Assembly: GCA_023091735.1 (NCBI GenBank)
Contig: JALKBU010000496.1
Span: 1-36,639 of the forward strand
DNA from: Trichomonas tenax
Taxonomy: Eukaryota; Parabasalia; Trichomonadida; Trichomonadidae
Length of the DNA stretch: 36,639 nucleotides
Direction: 5' to 3'
Positions 19,844 through 28,973 of this stretch are shown here, in pieces (within the stretch, counting starts at the first letter, position 1; each line of letters starts with the position of its first letter). The notes under the pieces were generated by a model. It was not told the DNA's origin and made no database searches. It saw only the letters and a list, made by a program, of their open reading frames with translations. The position numbers were made by a program, and so were the translations under genes.

Positions 19844-21658
19844 TCAAAGTTCCAATATGAATTTTTCTTTCATAATATGTTTCTTGAAAAGACTGTGAAA
19901 TTTATGGACGTTCAATTTGTTTAAAATCTCATGCGCTGTACTGATTTCATTACGATACTCAATATCTTTAAAGAGGATTGAATATTTCGATTTTGGATCC
20001 AAATATGCCATTATTTGTCTGATAATTTCATCGCCTGTTACATATGAAATTTCAATTTGGCTTTTGATTTCTGAATCAACAATAAATTTAACACTCGTTG
20101 TTCGTCCACCTTCAATCACTAAAGCAGAAGGTGAAGCATAAACATTTCTTTGTAATTCCGAAGCGAAAAAGCAAAATCCTTGTCTTAATCCATGATTTAC
20201 AATTTCAACTGTTGCTGTATATTTTCCATCCTTCGCTTGCTCAAGTTTTTCATCTGTAATTATTTCAATATCAGAATATTCTTCGTAAGCAACAACCGGA
20301 ATAAGAGATCCATCTTCTAGCATTATGTTATCGCATACAAATATCTGAGGAAGCTTCTCAACAATAAGTTTATTTGAATCAGATTTTTCTTCAAGATAAA
20401 TCCATTCTGGATATGATATTATTCGTTTTCTGAATTGCATTGTTATTTCTAAAGGATTCTCTTTCGTTATCTGGAAAAACGCCAATAAATTTTGTTGTAT
20501 TTGTCTTGTTTTCTTTGGTGATAAATTTAAACTTTCATCTTCAAATTCAAAATAAAATTCATCATAAATCGTTTCATTCCCTTCATTGTATGATAAGTAA
20601 AGATTTTCCCGCGTTATAGTAATTTCTTTTGATTCAAATCCCATAAAAGTAATCATTGATGAATTTTCGAATGCTTTATCATATGATATTATGCAAAACT
20701 GCAATTCTTCTGTCTTGTTTGTTAGAATTAACCTATTTTTATCGGTCTTCTTGAACGAATAAAATGGCTCAAATGCTTTTGCAGTAATATTCAAATAAAT
20801 CTGATCAAATTCAAGAATTTGTTCGCAATTTCCAACTTTATCATTGATAAATGTAATTTCATAATTGCCAATATCATCTATGCATTGAGTGATTATGAAA
20901 GGATAATTTGGTTCTGATTTCAGATTTGTAATTCCGAGTGTAACTTTCATTTGTTTTTGCTTTCCAACACAAACATTTCCGAAATCAACTTTAATTATTT
21001 GTTTAATATCTGCTAAACTTAATGGAATAGAAAATGAATCTCCTGTCTCAGTGCATTGTATATTAAGTTCAGGATATTCTTCCAAATTATGATCGCCATT
21101 AAAAGTCAATTCAACATCTTGCGAAGAAACAGGTTCAATATCAAGTGTTTGTAAATCTAAAGTAAAATTCGAAGCGTTTGTCGATAAGTAAACATGAATA
21201 TTTGTTTTTAGAGACTTATTAAATACTGTAAATGAACAAACATTATTAACTTTGGAGAATTTATGCTGGCGAATTAAATCTTCGGGAATTTTTAATGGGG
21301 ATTTTGTGCATTTTCCTTGTATAACAACAAAGCATGGTTCGCAGTCCATGCTTTCAAGCTTTAATAAAGTCTTATACTGGCCAATTTTTCGAGGATTAAA
21401 ATTTAAAACTAAAGAATAAACGGATCTTGTTGAAATATCAATGATTGTATTAGATACCGAGAATTCACTATTACCATTTAAATAAATTCCGACTTTTCTA
21501 TCTAATATTGAATTATTTGATATTGTTAAAATATAATTTCCCGATTTTCGTGGATATAATGGTTGGAATTCAACTGCCGTTGGATAAACTGTAATGCAAT
21601 CGGTCTTTTTGTCTTTAAAAGACTTTTTATTTAATTCCAATAAATCTTGTAATGACAT
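19844..21658 (-). CDS. ASH/Hydin-type Ig-like domain protein
   Basis: The protein has 604 residues from the ATG at 21658. An upstream in-frame GTG at 21673 is not credible as a start. Residues 22-103 form an Ig-like beta domain with VYPTAVEF, a central NYILTISNNS strand and FNPRKIGQY (87-95). This F-x-P-x-x-x-G-x-Y signature belongs to ASH (ASPM-SPD-2-Hydin) and related MSP-like domains. Further beta-rich segments follow (for example VDFGNVCVGKQKQMKVTL), so two to four tandem domains are likely. ASH proteins act at centrosomes, basal bodies and axonemes, which fits a flagellate. Hydin itself is far larger, so this is a short relative. The stop lies 24 bp from that of the giant coiled-coil gene, so the 3' ends must overlap or nearly so. 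The AAAAGTGAC element sits 11 nt upstream of the ATG. Confidence 0.7.
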   Translation of the reverse strand: MSLQDLLELNKKSFKDKKTDCITVYPTAVEFQPLYPRKSGNYILTISNNSILDRKVGIYLNGNSEFSVSNTIIDISTRSVYSLVLNFNPRKIGQYKTLLKLESMDCEPCFVVIQGKCTKSPLKIPEDLIRQHKFSKVNNVCSFTVFNKSLKTNIHVYLSTNASNFTLDLQTLDIEPVSSQDVELTFNGDHNLEEYPELNIQCTETGDSFSIPLSLADIKQIIKVDFGNVCVGKQKQMKVTLGITNLKSEPNYPFIITQCIDDIGNYEITFINDKVGNCEQILEFDQIYLNITAKAFEPFYSFKKTDKNRLILTNKTEELQFCIISYDKAFENSSMITFMGFESKEITITRENLYLSYNEGNETIYDEFYFEFEDESLNLSPKKTRQIQQNLLAFFQITKENPLEITMQFRKRIISYPEWIYLEEKSDSNKLIVEKLPQIFVCDNIMLEDGSLIPVVAYEEYSDIEIITDEKLEQAKDGKYTATVEIVNHGLRQGFCFFASELQRNVYASPSALVIEGGRTTSVKFIVDSEIKSQIEISYVTGDEIIRQIMAYLDPKSKYSILFKDIEYRNEISTAHEILNKLNVHKFHSLFKKHIMKEKFILEL

Positions 21659-21668
21659 AAAATAAAAT

Positions 21669-21677
21669 GTCACTTTT
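21669..21677. promoter_or_regulatory. GTCACTTTT element, inverted, upstream of the ASH gene
   Basis: On the minus strand it reads AAAAGTGAC, ending 11 nt before the ATG at 21658. No TCAYWW initiator was found on the gene's own strand nearby. The next fragment upstream ends at 21708, so the promoter must lie within about 50 bp or inside that pseudogene. Confidence 0.35.
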
Positions 21678-21707
21678 ACAAAATGTTACTTTTATTCATC
21701 AAAAAGA

Positions 21708-23020
21708 TTAAAGATAAATAAACACCATTAATAAAAATGAAGGTATGTGAACAGTCATTCTTGAAAATACGTCACAAGTCACTGGATCGCAGACATTAAA
21801 TGGATAATCTTTTATGATATTGGTTGTTATAAAATTTGTTGCTTGGAATGCACTTGAACCAAAACTCGAAACATTGCAACCAATCAGAAGTATTACCAAA
21901 GTTAATGAAGTGAAATAGAAAAATGCTTGCCTGCCAACTAAATCCAAAGAATCTTTTAATACAATAATTTCAATATACGTATTGTAATAAAATGCATGAA
22001 ATCCAATAATTTTTAGCGAATTTGGAGCAATATAGGTTTTATTAACTCTTCCTCTTGAGAACATAATTAATTTAAACATATTTTTATTGTATAAAACACC
22101 TTTGTAAGAAGTAATTTCGGGAATGTTAAATGCAACATCAAAATTTAATATCTTTTCAAACATATTAAATGGATTGTAGCTATCTATGTTTATTATAGGT
22201 TCTGGAATAAAGAGATATGTAATTGGAGAATTACTAGGATCATCTTCAAGTGTAGTAATTGTATTTGGAAGATTGATTTAAGTAACCCAATTATAATCGT
22301 GCATGATTTGTCAATAATGATAGATTTGTATTGTGATAAATTTGTTTGGGATTTAGCTCTACCATCAGAGCCACAGTAAACTGTGGCCAACTTCTTACAT
22401 AAAGAACTTGGCAAAACACAAGTGAATAATATTTTCTTTTGAAAAACTTGAGTATATTAATGCATCATTTGAAATTCTTGAAATGTTGCAACCAAGTGGA
22501 ATAGAAAGAACCTTCAAAGCTGATGTTCCTAAAAATGCTTGAACTTCAATTGCGTCTAATGAATCATTTTATATTATTGATTCTAATCGCGAGTAACAAA
22601 ATGAATGTAAACAAATAAATTTAAGAGTTTTAGGAGCAATGAAACTTTCATTGGATACATTATTAGCTTTGTAATGGTTTTATCATAAAGAACACTCTTG
22701 TATGATGTAATTACAGGATTATCAGTTGCAACATCAAAGTTCAAAATATGTTCAAGTCCATTGAATGGATTATCTTTACTAATAATCGTAACTGAAGCAG
22801 GGATATATAAATATGTAATTGGCACATTTGATATATCATCTTCAATTGAAGTTATTGTGTTTGGAAGATTTATTTCAGTGATTAAATTATAATTTAAACT
22901 TCTAGCTGATATAATTTTACATGATTTGTCAACTGTAATCAATGTATACTGTGATAAATTATCTTGATGTTGTGTATGACCATTTGAGCCACAAAAAAAC
23001 TGTGGCCAACTTCTTTCCCT
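21708..23020 (-). pseudogene. Decayed tandem BspA-like leucine-rich repeat gene
   Basis: Three minus-strand fragments (22942-22583, 22414-22193, 22163-21708) encode the LRR_5/BspA pattern: INLPNTITSIEDD, YIPASVTII, then NSLKIIGFHAFYYN, LDLVGRQAFFY and CNVSSFGSSAFQATN. In trichomonads these are surface proteins, linked to adhesion in some cases. The fragments lie in different frames with stops between them, so the gene is dead. ACTGTGGCCAACTTCTT begins at 22380 and again at 22999, and each is followed (minus strand) by the same CGS-to-VDKSC order. The locus is therefore a ~619-bp tandem duplication. The 3' end lies 50 bp from the ASH gene start. Confidence 0.7.
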
Positions 23021-23066
23021 GGAATAAAATTGACCCGGATACTATTTAGAGGTTACTATTTAGAAC

Positions 23067-23459
23067 TCAAATGATTTGATATATTCTATTTTCAATAATG
23101 TTTATTCTTTTTGTTAAATCTTCTATTTTCATTAATGCAGTAACTCTTGATTGAGGAATAGATTTTAAACTTAATATACCTTTTATTTTTGTAATTTTGA
23201 AACCATGACCCTCCAGGTCTCGGGCGTCGTCCTTAATTTTAAACATTTTATTTAATTTACATGTTGTGAGTTCATCAAACATTTCTTTATTTTTATTATA
23301 AAACTCATTAAACTCATCAACTTATTCAAATATTGTTATCTCAGTAATTGGTTTGATTATTTTTATTTCTTTTTGTTTATGTTCAATTAAATTTGAATCT
23401 TCTTCCTCATGATCATCTTTGTCATCATTTTTTTCAATTATTTTTAAAATTGGTTTCAT
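23067..23459 (-). pseudogene. Broken charged protein at the Maverick edge
   Basis: The ATG at 23459 opens 130 codons, interrupted by TAA at 23324-23322 (codon 46). The first half is acidic and lysine-rich (KNDDKDDHEEED). The second half contains FKIKDDARDLEGHGFKITKI and a helical end. I do not recognise it. It lies next to the small protein at 23522 and points away from the Maverick capsid gene, so it is probably another gene of that element. The separation from the BspA relic is only about 50 bp. Confidence 0.45.
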
Positions 23460-23521
23460 TTCATATTAATAAAAATCTTAATATATCAACATAAAAACAA
23501 TTTTTTTAATTCTTATAAAAA

Positions 23522-23787
23522 CTGAGTGCAGGAATATTTGGAAAAATATGGAGAGGTATCAAAAATGCTGCAAAATGGGTTCATAATAAAGTAATAAAAC
23601 CTGTTGCTAAAGCTGTTGCACCAATCGAGAAAACAGTAGGTACTGCAATTGGTGGAATATTTGGTGCTAAAGCGGGTAATCCAATGATGGGAGCACAGGT
23701 TGGAAACGCAATTGGTGGAGTAGTTGAAGGATTAGTGCTCAAGTTGGAAATGTCATTGGTGGAGTAGTTGAACAAATAGCAAAGTGA
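23522..23787 (+). pseudogene. Small glycine-rich amphipathic Maverick protein, broken
   Basis: The frame begins at a CTG where the related gene at 24036 has ATG. It reads SAGIFGKIWRGIKNAAKWV, a likely amphipathic helix, then KPVAKAVAPIEKTVGTAIGG and a glycine-zipper stretch. A 15-residue unit (AQVGN-x-IGGVVE) is repeated about 44 bp apart (near 23695 and 23739). The 44-bp spacing, where 45 would hold frame, shifts translation, and the sensible frame resumes and ends at TGA 23785-23787. The start-codon change plus frameshift mark it as dead. The pattern resembles membrane-active minor virion proteins, by analogy only. Confidence 0.5.
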
Positions 23788-23823
23788 CACAAAAATAATT
23801 TTATTTTTCCTTTAATATTGGAG

Positions 23824-24036
23824 TTAGTCATTTGACAACTTCGTCATTTTTTCAAATGCTTTTTTAACAGTCACACCATGTTTTTGTGATACTAAAGTAG
23901 CTAAATCACTGACTGCTTCAGCTTTAGGTAGTATTTTATCCTTTACAAAATTAACAGCTTTCTTTCCACCTTCCCACATACTTTTAGCAGTTCTTTTTAT
24001 CTTATACCACAATTTCTTAAATATTCCAGCACCCAT
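23824..24036 (-). CDS. Small basic amphipathic Maverick protein (70 residues)
   Basis: The intact frame from ATG 24036 begins MGAGIFKKLWYKIKRTAKSM and ends with a helical segment (VKKAFEKMTKLSND). The start matches the broken protein at 23522 (GIF-x-K-x-W-x-x-IK-x-x-AK), so the two are paralogues facing each other. MG at the N-terminus would allow myristoylation if the initiator Met is removed. A basic amphipathic N-terminal helix suggests membrane contact. It is transcribed divergently from the capsid gene at 24099, with 62 bp between starts. I infer a minor virion or membrane-penetration role; no named family is recognised. Confidence 0.5.
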   Translation of the reverse strand: MGAGIFKKLWYKIKRTAKSMWEGGKKAVNFVKDKILPKAEAVSDLATLVSQKHGVTVKKAFEKMTKLSND

Positions 24037-24098
24037 ATTTTATAACAATTTTAAAAATTGATTTTATATCATAAATATTATTTTTTATTTATACATAA

Positions 24099-25700
24099 AT
24101 GACAACAGACTATTTAATCTCAAACACTAAACCAATTAATAGCAACGTATTTCAATCATTTGAAAAGATAAACGAGGTCTTCGCTAAAAATGATGGTAGA
24201 AGATATTATAGGGAACTCGAAAACTATTGCTTCGATTCTAATGCTCCTTATGATTACACAAAACAAACGCATTTAAGGATTACAAATAACACTCACGATG
24301 TTAATCAGTTAGGAGAAACATACATAAAACGTAGAATTAGAGCAACTGTTGAATCTGATAAAGCATTCAAATGTGATGACGCTTTTAAATGCATGAAATT
24401 ATTTGTTGGTTATAAATCAAGTAATCAAAGCATGCGCCAACTAAAGGTTGAAACAGAAAAAAGAGTGTTGGATATTTACATTTGCGACATATAAACCAAA
24501 GTCAGAAAGGAAGATAAAAAAATTTACACATTCATTATATAATAATGTTCAAAATATGATAATTTAGTTGTGGGTAAATATATTGACCCATCGGAAGTAT
24601 TCAAAACTAATAATTCTTCTACTAATATCGAGTTTGATTTAATTATTCCAGTTAATTATTTGTTAGTATTTCAAGCGTTCGATGATAACCCTAAAACATT
24701 TGGCGAAATTATTCTCAAATATTACATTGATAAGGATTCACTTGTGTTTTGCCAAGTTGATCCATTATGTATTGCTGATTTACAAAACTATGTTTATGAA
24801 AAAATAACAGATAATAATTATGCCAAAATTATTGCAAAAGCATTCAAATATGATAGGAAATTCACACAAATGGGAATGCCCGCTAATTTAATTACTGATA
24901 TTGCAGCTACAACAGCAAACCCAACAATTTCTAAGGTTACTTTACGTTGCACGACTATGGAAGTTTTGGAAGAAAAAGCAATTATTCCAGGATAGGGATT
25001 AACTGAAGAATCGATTAGAGCAATACCAAAACTATTCACACCACAAGATCCATATTTCATACCAGCACAACAAATAGACGTCAGGAGCTTAAACAATGGA
25101 TGTGTGTCAGATGAAGGTATTAGTTCTGATTTCACTTTTGTTCTCCATAATGTCACAGAAATTGTTTTAGCATTTCCTAAATCACCTCTTCAAAGAACAG
25201 TTTGAGAAAATCCGATGTTGCGCGGTCTTCAGGACACAGTTGATGGTAGAAATTACCCAGAAAAGGAGATGATGACAGTTGGTGATGTATTCTTTACTCA
25301 AATGTTGCAATTATCAGATTTGGATGGAATTCATGAATGTACGGAAGAATATGAGGATTCATTAATTAGACCATTAAATGCAGATGATGGTACTCCATTA
25401 GCAAGAACATGGAAAGACCAGACATCATTTATTTACACAATTTCAACTCAGAGACATGGTGTGGGTATATTCTTTGATGGTGTCGAAACCGGAAACACAA
25501 GCACAACGGTAGCATTGAAAGCATTTCCAATTTATAAAGGAGCCAATGATACATATTGTTCAAAGGTTACAACACCACCTCAATTCTGGTTCACACGCAC
25601 AACATATTGGACGTGGGATCCACAAAATGGTTTAAAGTACCATATAACAGGATGCCCATTACAGTTTAAAAGTCAATATGATATAGATAACAATTTATAA
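24099..25700 (+). pseudogene. Maverick/Polinton major capsid protein gene, broken
   Basis: Three open segments (24099-24494, 24570-24995, 25215-25700) all lie in the same frame, so they are one gene of about 530 codons. In-frame stops are at 24492 (TAA), 24993 (TAG) and 25203 (TGA). Between 24495 and 24570 there are further stops, and another frame reads better there, suggesting a pair of compensating indels. Segments such as IEFDLIIPVNYLLVFQAFDD and TSFIYTISTQRHGVGIFFDG are beta-rich, as in double jelly-roll capsids. Length, position just before a packaging ATPase, and resemblance to trichomonad Maverick genes support the call, but it rests on pattern memory. The element infects or inhabits a protist genome; this copy cannot make a full capsid protein. 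Confidence 0.55.
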
Positions 25701-25730
25701 GGAAAAAAATATTATTTTTGTAAATATAAA

Positions 25731-26340
25731 ATGGTCGAACTTCATGCTGAATATAATGAATACATTGATGACATGATTAAGGAAGAACTGGTAGTGGGTG
25801 CGATGATACTTTTGAATCATTAAAGCATCTCATTCACATTCCAATCATTTATTTATCACATGATGAAGCAGAGGAATATTTAAAGAAATTAATAATGTAT
25901 AAAGAATTATATAATACAATCAAGAAGGAAAATTTGGAAGATAAAATAGTTGATGAGCAAAAAGATGATTTATTTAAAACATTATTTGTTAATGATTTTA
26001 GTCGTGAATTCCTTCATACTTTAGTAATCCTTGATGATGCTGTTAAATTAAAATTAATCAGTAATGAAAAATCATATTTTAATCAACTCCTAACACAATG
26101 TCAACACATTCAATGTTCCTTCTTTATGGCAGTGCAATATTTCAAAGCTCTTTCAACAAATATCAAATCAAATATTTCAACATTATTTATATTCTCAGAT
26201 TTTAATTGTCAACAATTAAATGTTATGTTGTATCAAATAAATTTACCGATGCCAATTAATGAGCTTTATTATAAATATCAACAATCAGGAGAATATGGAA
26301 AGTTGATACTGTTAAAGGTGTTGCTACTTATTCTGATTAA
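25731..26340 (+). pseudogene. Maverick/Polinton DNA-packaging ATPase (FtsK-HerA/A32 type), broken
   Basis: An ATG at 25731 starts a frame that ends after 30 codons. From about 25800 another frame carries the body: IPIIYLSHDEAEEY, Walker B-like TLVILDDAV (near 26020-26046), then TQCQHIQCSFFMAVQYFKAL and NISTLFIFSDFN. That order (hydrophobic strand with DD, a polar Q, then F-I-F) is the A32-like packaging ATPase pattern of Polintons and large DNA viruses. A second shift near 26290 moves to a frame ending at TAA 26338-26340. No Walker A (GxxGxGKS/T) is visible, so the 5' part has probably lost sequence around 25785-25805. It follows the capsid gene by 30 bp. Confidence 0.6.
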
Positions 26341-26377
26341 AAATACATATTAATTTAATTTTTTATTCTTATTAAAC

Positions 26378-27588
26378 ATGGCAGAAATCGGAAACTTATT
26401 ACAAACACAACTTAAACTCTGACATTATCAGAATGGGAAAAGAGCTGGTCAGATATATCAACGTCAAATATCAGTTCCTGATGGAATGATGGAATTAGTT
26501 CATATAGTTGCTGGTCTTCAAAAAGACATAAAACAGATGAAAAATGTTATAACATTACCAGAGACTGAGGCATACGCAAAAAGATATGGATCAAATTGGG
26601 AAGCTCATGAAGCGGATATCACAGGATTTGATGGAAAACCAGATGGTATTCCAGAAGTTTTCATTACAGATGCAAAAGGAAATATTAAAGTCATTGTTGG
26701 GTACAAACTAAAAGCTGGTAATTATGGAAAAAGAAAAGCATATAACACAACGTATCCAATGGAATTTGATAAAAATGGAAAACCAATTAAACAATATATT
26801 GGTGAGGATGAAAATTGTCCTATTTATTCATATAGACATGAACCATATTCAAGATTTGTTGAAGAAATTAGTTCAATTGTTCCAGGTCAAGATGGTTTTC
26901 CTACATATCAGTATAATTTAGAAGGTCAATTTGCAAAAGTTCAGAAACCAATAACACCAAAAAAATATTTCAAAGCTGCAATCGTTGATTCATATATTAA
27001 TGGTGCAAATATAATGTAAATGATGATAAAAGTAAAGTGATTCAAAATGTAAAAGTTAATGTTTCACCAGATTTTAGAAAACTTGAACGGTCATTAACTC
27101 AACCAAATTTAAAGAACTCTCAAGACGAAGAAAGTGAGGGTATTGTATTATCTAAGCCAGGAAAGGCGCCAGTAATTGTTCATTATGCACCACCAAATGA
27201 TGGAGAATTTAGCAACCCGTACGTTACATCATTAGATACAGAATTAATGAAGATATACAGGGATATCATTATTGATAACTATGAATCTGTTATCAATTTA
27301 ATTGATGATTCTGGTTTAATAATTCTTCCATATGAGGATTTAATACATATTATAGCTGTGTTATGTGAAGTTCAGGATTCAGACGTTAAAATTCAATATT
27401 TCATTGATGATGTTATTTCATGCTGCACAGTAGTTGCTAAACTTTCACCAATTAAAGAGATTAACACAATAAAGGTGACAAAGAATGGAGTCACAAATGA
27501 TTTAAATTTATCATACAATGAAATATACAATAAAATAGTTGATGAATATAAAATCTCCCTTGAGCGTTTCTTTGTAAAAATAATTTAA
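26378..27588 (+). pseudogene. Broken Maverick protein of unknown function
   Basis: ATG 26378 opens a frame broken by TGA at 26420-26422, continuing to TAA at 27019. Coding-like sequence resumes in another frame, just before that stop, and runs to 27588, about 400 codons in all. Residues from about 86 read DITGFDGKPDGIPEVFITDA, a D-G-x-x-D-G-x-P motif followed by KGNIKVIVGYKL. I associate this with hypothetical virion proteins in Polinton-like elements, but cannot name one. The C-terminal half is helical and acidic (DDSGLIILPYEDLIHII). It could be two adjacent genes. It ends 25 bp from the stop of the convergent coiled-coil gene. Confidence 0.5.
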
Positions 27589-27612
27589 TAGATAACAAGT
27601 TTATTGAAACAA

Positions 27613-28935
27613 TTATTTGTAGGAGGAGTGATGGTGGTGATGATGTGAATGATGATGGCTTCTGTGATGGCTTCTTTTAGATGAAGAATTCAATGTCAAT
27701 AAAAATTCACTCATTGTTTGTTCACCAAAAGGTTTTTTCATTGACTTATCCTGAAGTATATCTGATTCATCGTTTTGTGTCTTCTTTGGACTGCTTGCAA
27801 GCGTTGATTGCATGAAAGTGGAAGATTTAATCTGAGATTGTGTGTCTAAAACAGCTTTAGATAGATTCGATATAGCTGAGTTCTGGTGAACAATTGTATC
27901 GCGGAGATTTTCGATTGTTGTGTTTTGAACCTGAATTGTTTCATTTAATTGGTTTAATTCTTCAGGATCAAATGATGGTTTTGGGGAATTCTTTATATCC
28001 TCAATCTCGCTGCATTTAGATTGATATAATCCACTGATTTCCTCAAGATTCTTTTGCAAATTAGTGATTTGTTCTTTCATCATGCGATTACTGTCTTGAT
28101 TCTGTGCTTTTACGATCTCTGCTTTCATCATTAAGTCACTCATCTGTCTGTTGATCTCTAATATTTCCGATTTATGAGCTCCAACTAAATCTTGATTAAT
28201 TTGCTCAAGAGCAAGATATTTGTTCTCTAAGTCCTCCTGAACCGCCTTATCAGCATTCAGATCACAAATTTCCTTTCTGAGGTCGTTTATCTGTTTGTTT
28301 TGAAGTTTAATCATATCTTTCGCTTTTTGAAGCTCTTTTTGCAATTGATTGATGTTTTGCGAGCTCATTGTGCTAACTGACATCGACTCAATTCCTTTTG
28401 TGAGGTTTTCTGCCTTCAAATTTTCGATTATTTGAAGTTGTTCAGCAATAATTCGTTCTCTATCAGCCAATTGGTACTTAAACGATCTTTCTTGTGCTTC
28501 AAACTGATATTCACGCATTTTGCGTTTCATTTCCATTTTTTTGAGTTCAGCTTTGAATTGATTTGATTCAGTAATGATATTATTCGATTTTTCAAGTTCA
28601 AACTTAACGTTCTTCGCTGACTCAGAAAGCTGTGTAATCTTAATATCTTTCTCGTTTGATTCTTCGACCGTTAATTCTAACTTTTTTTGTAATAATTCGG
28701 CTTCTTGTTTAAATTTTATGTTTTCTCCTTCGAGTTCCTTGATTTTTGACTGAAGGTCTGAAGTTTTCTTCGACTCTTCACGTTGTTTTTCTTCTTTTTG
28801 ATCTTGTAAATCTTGAATTTGAGATTGAAAGTCGATAATTTGGCGCTCATAGTTTGTTATCTTGAGCCTTAATGTCTGATTCTCTGTTTTAAGCTTCGCG
28901 AGCTCAACTTGTGAATCAATTCCGTTATTTTTCAT
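27613..28935 (-). CDS. Coiled-coil protein with histidine-rich C-terminal tail
   Basis: The true ATG is at 28935, giving 440 residues; a GTG ten codons upstream is not a credible start. About residues 8-330 are heptad coiled coil (for example QVELAKLKTENQTLRLKI). A serine/threonine-rich stretch follows, then a tail with 11 histidines in its last 20 residues (SHHRSHHHSHHHHHHSS). The tail could bind metal or act as a pH-sensitive patch; that is inference. The coil suggests a cytoskeletal or scaffold role. The stop lies 25 bp from the end of the Maverick fragment. A TAAA signal lies about 16 nt after the stop. Upstream, GTCACTTTT lies inverted at 28961-28969. Confidence 0.75.
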   Translation of the reverse strand: MKNNGIDSQVELAKLKTENQTLRLKITNYERQIIDFQSQIQDLQDQKEEKQREESKKTSDLQSKIKELEGENIKFKQEAELLQKKLELTVEESNEKDIKITQLSESAKNVKFELEKSNNIITESNQFKAELKKMEMKRKMREYQFEAQERSFKYQLADRERIIAEQLQIIENLKAENLTKGIESMSVSTMSSQNINQLQKELQKAKDMIKLQNKQINDLRKEICDLNADKAVQEDLENKYLALEQINQDLVGAHKSEILEINRQMSDLMMKAEIVKAQNQDSNRMMKEQITNLQKNLEEISGLYQSKCSEIEDIKNSPKPSFDPEELNQLNETIQVQNTTIENLRDTIVHQNSAISNLSKAVLDTQSQIKSSTFMQSTLASSPKKTQNDESDILQDKSMKKPFGEQTMSEFLLTLNSSSKRSHHRSHHHSHHHHHHSSYK

Positions 28936-28958
28936 TTTATTTGTCGGTTTTATTTTTA

Positions 28959-28973
28959 TTGTCACTTTTCAAA
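28959..28973. promoter_or_regulatory. ATTGTCACTTTTCAA element beside the His-tail coiled-coil gene
   Basis: These 15 bases are identical to the initiator region of the giant coiled-coil gene (10167-10181). Here they point away from the adjacent gene, 24 nt upstream of its ATG. They may be a bidirectional promoter element, or an initiator for an unseen plus-strand transcript. No plus-strand protein gene follows. Confidence 0.4.

Larger units (their letters stand above)
23067..27588. mobile_element. Internal fragment of a Maverick/Polinton element
   Basis: This 4.5-kb block holds capsid, packaging ATPase, two small amphipathic proteins and two unidentified proteins. Nearly every gene is broken by stops or frameshifts. 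No protein-primed polymerase B, retroviral-type integrase, protease or terminal inverted repeats can be seen. A full Maverick is usually 15-20 kb, so this is a remnant. It is wedged between a BspA pseudogene and the 3' end of an intact host gene. Confidence 0.6.

Noticed and set aside
21671..21673. GTG start for the ASH gene, and likewise GTG at 28965 for the His-tail gene
   Set aside because: Non-ATG starts are not expected in this lineage; ATGs follow at 21658 and 28935, closer to the protein pattern.
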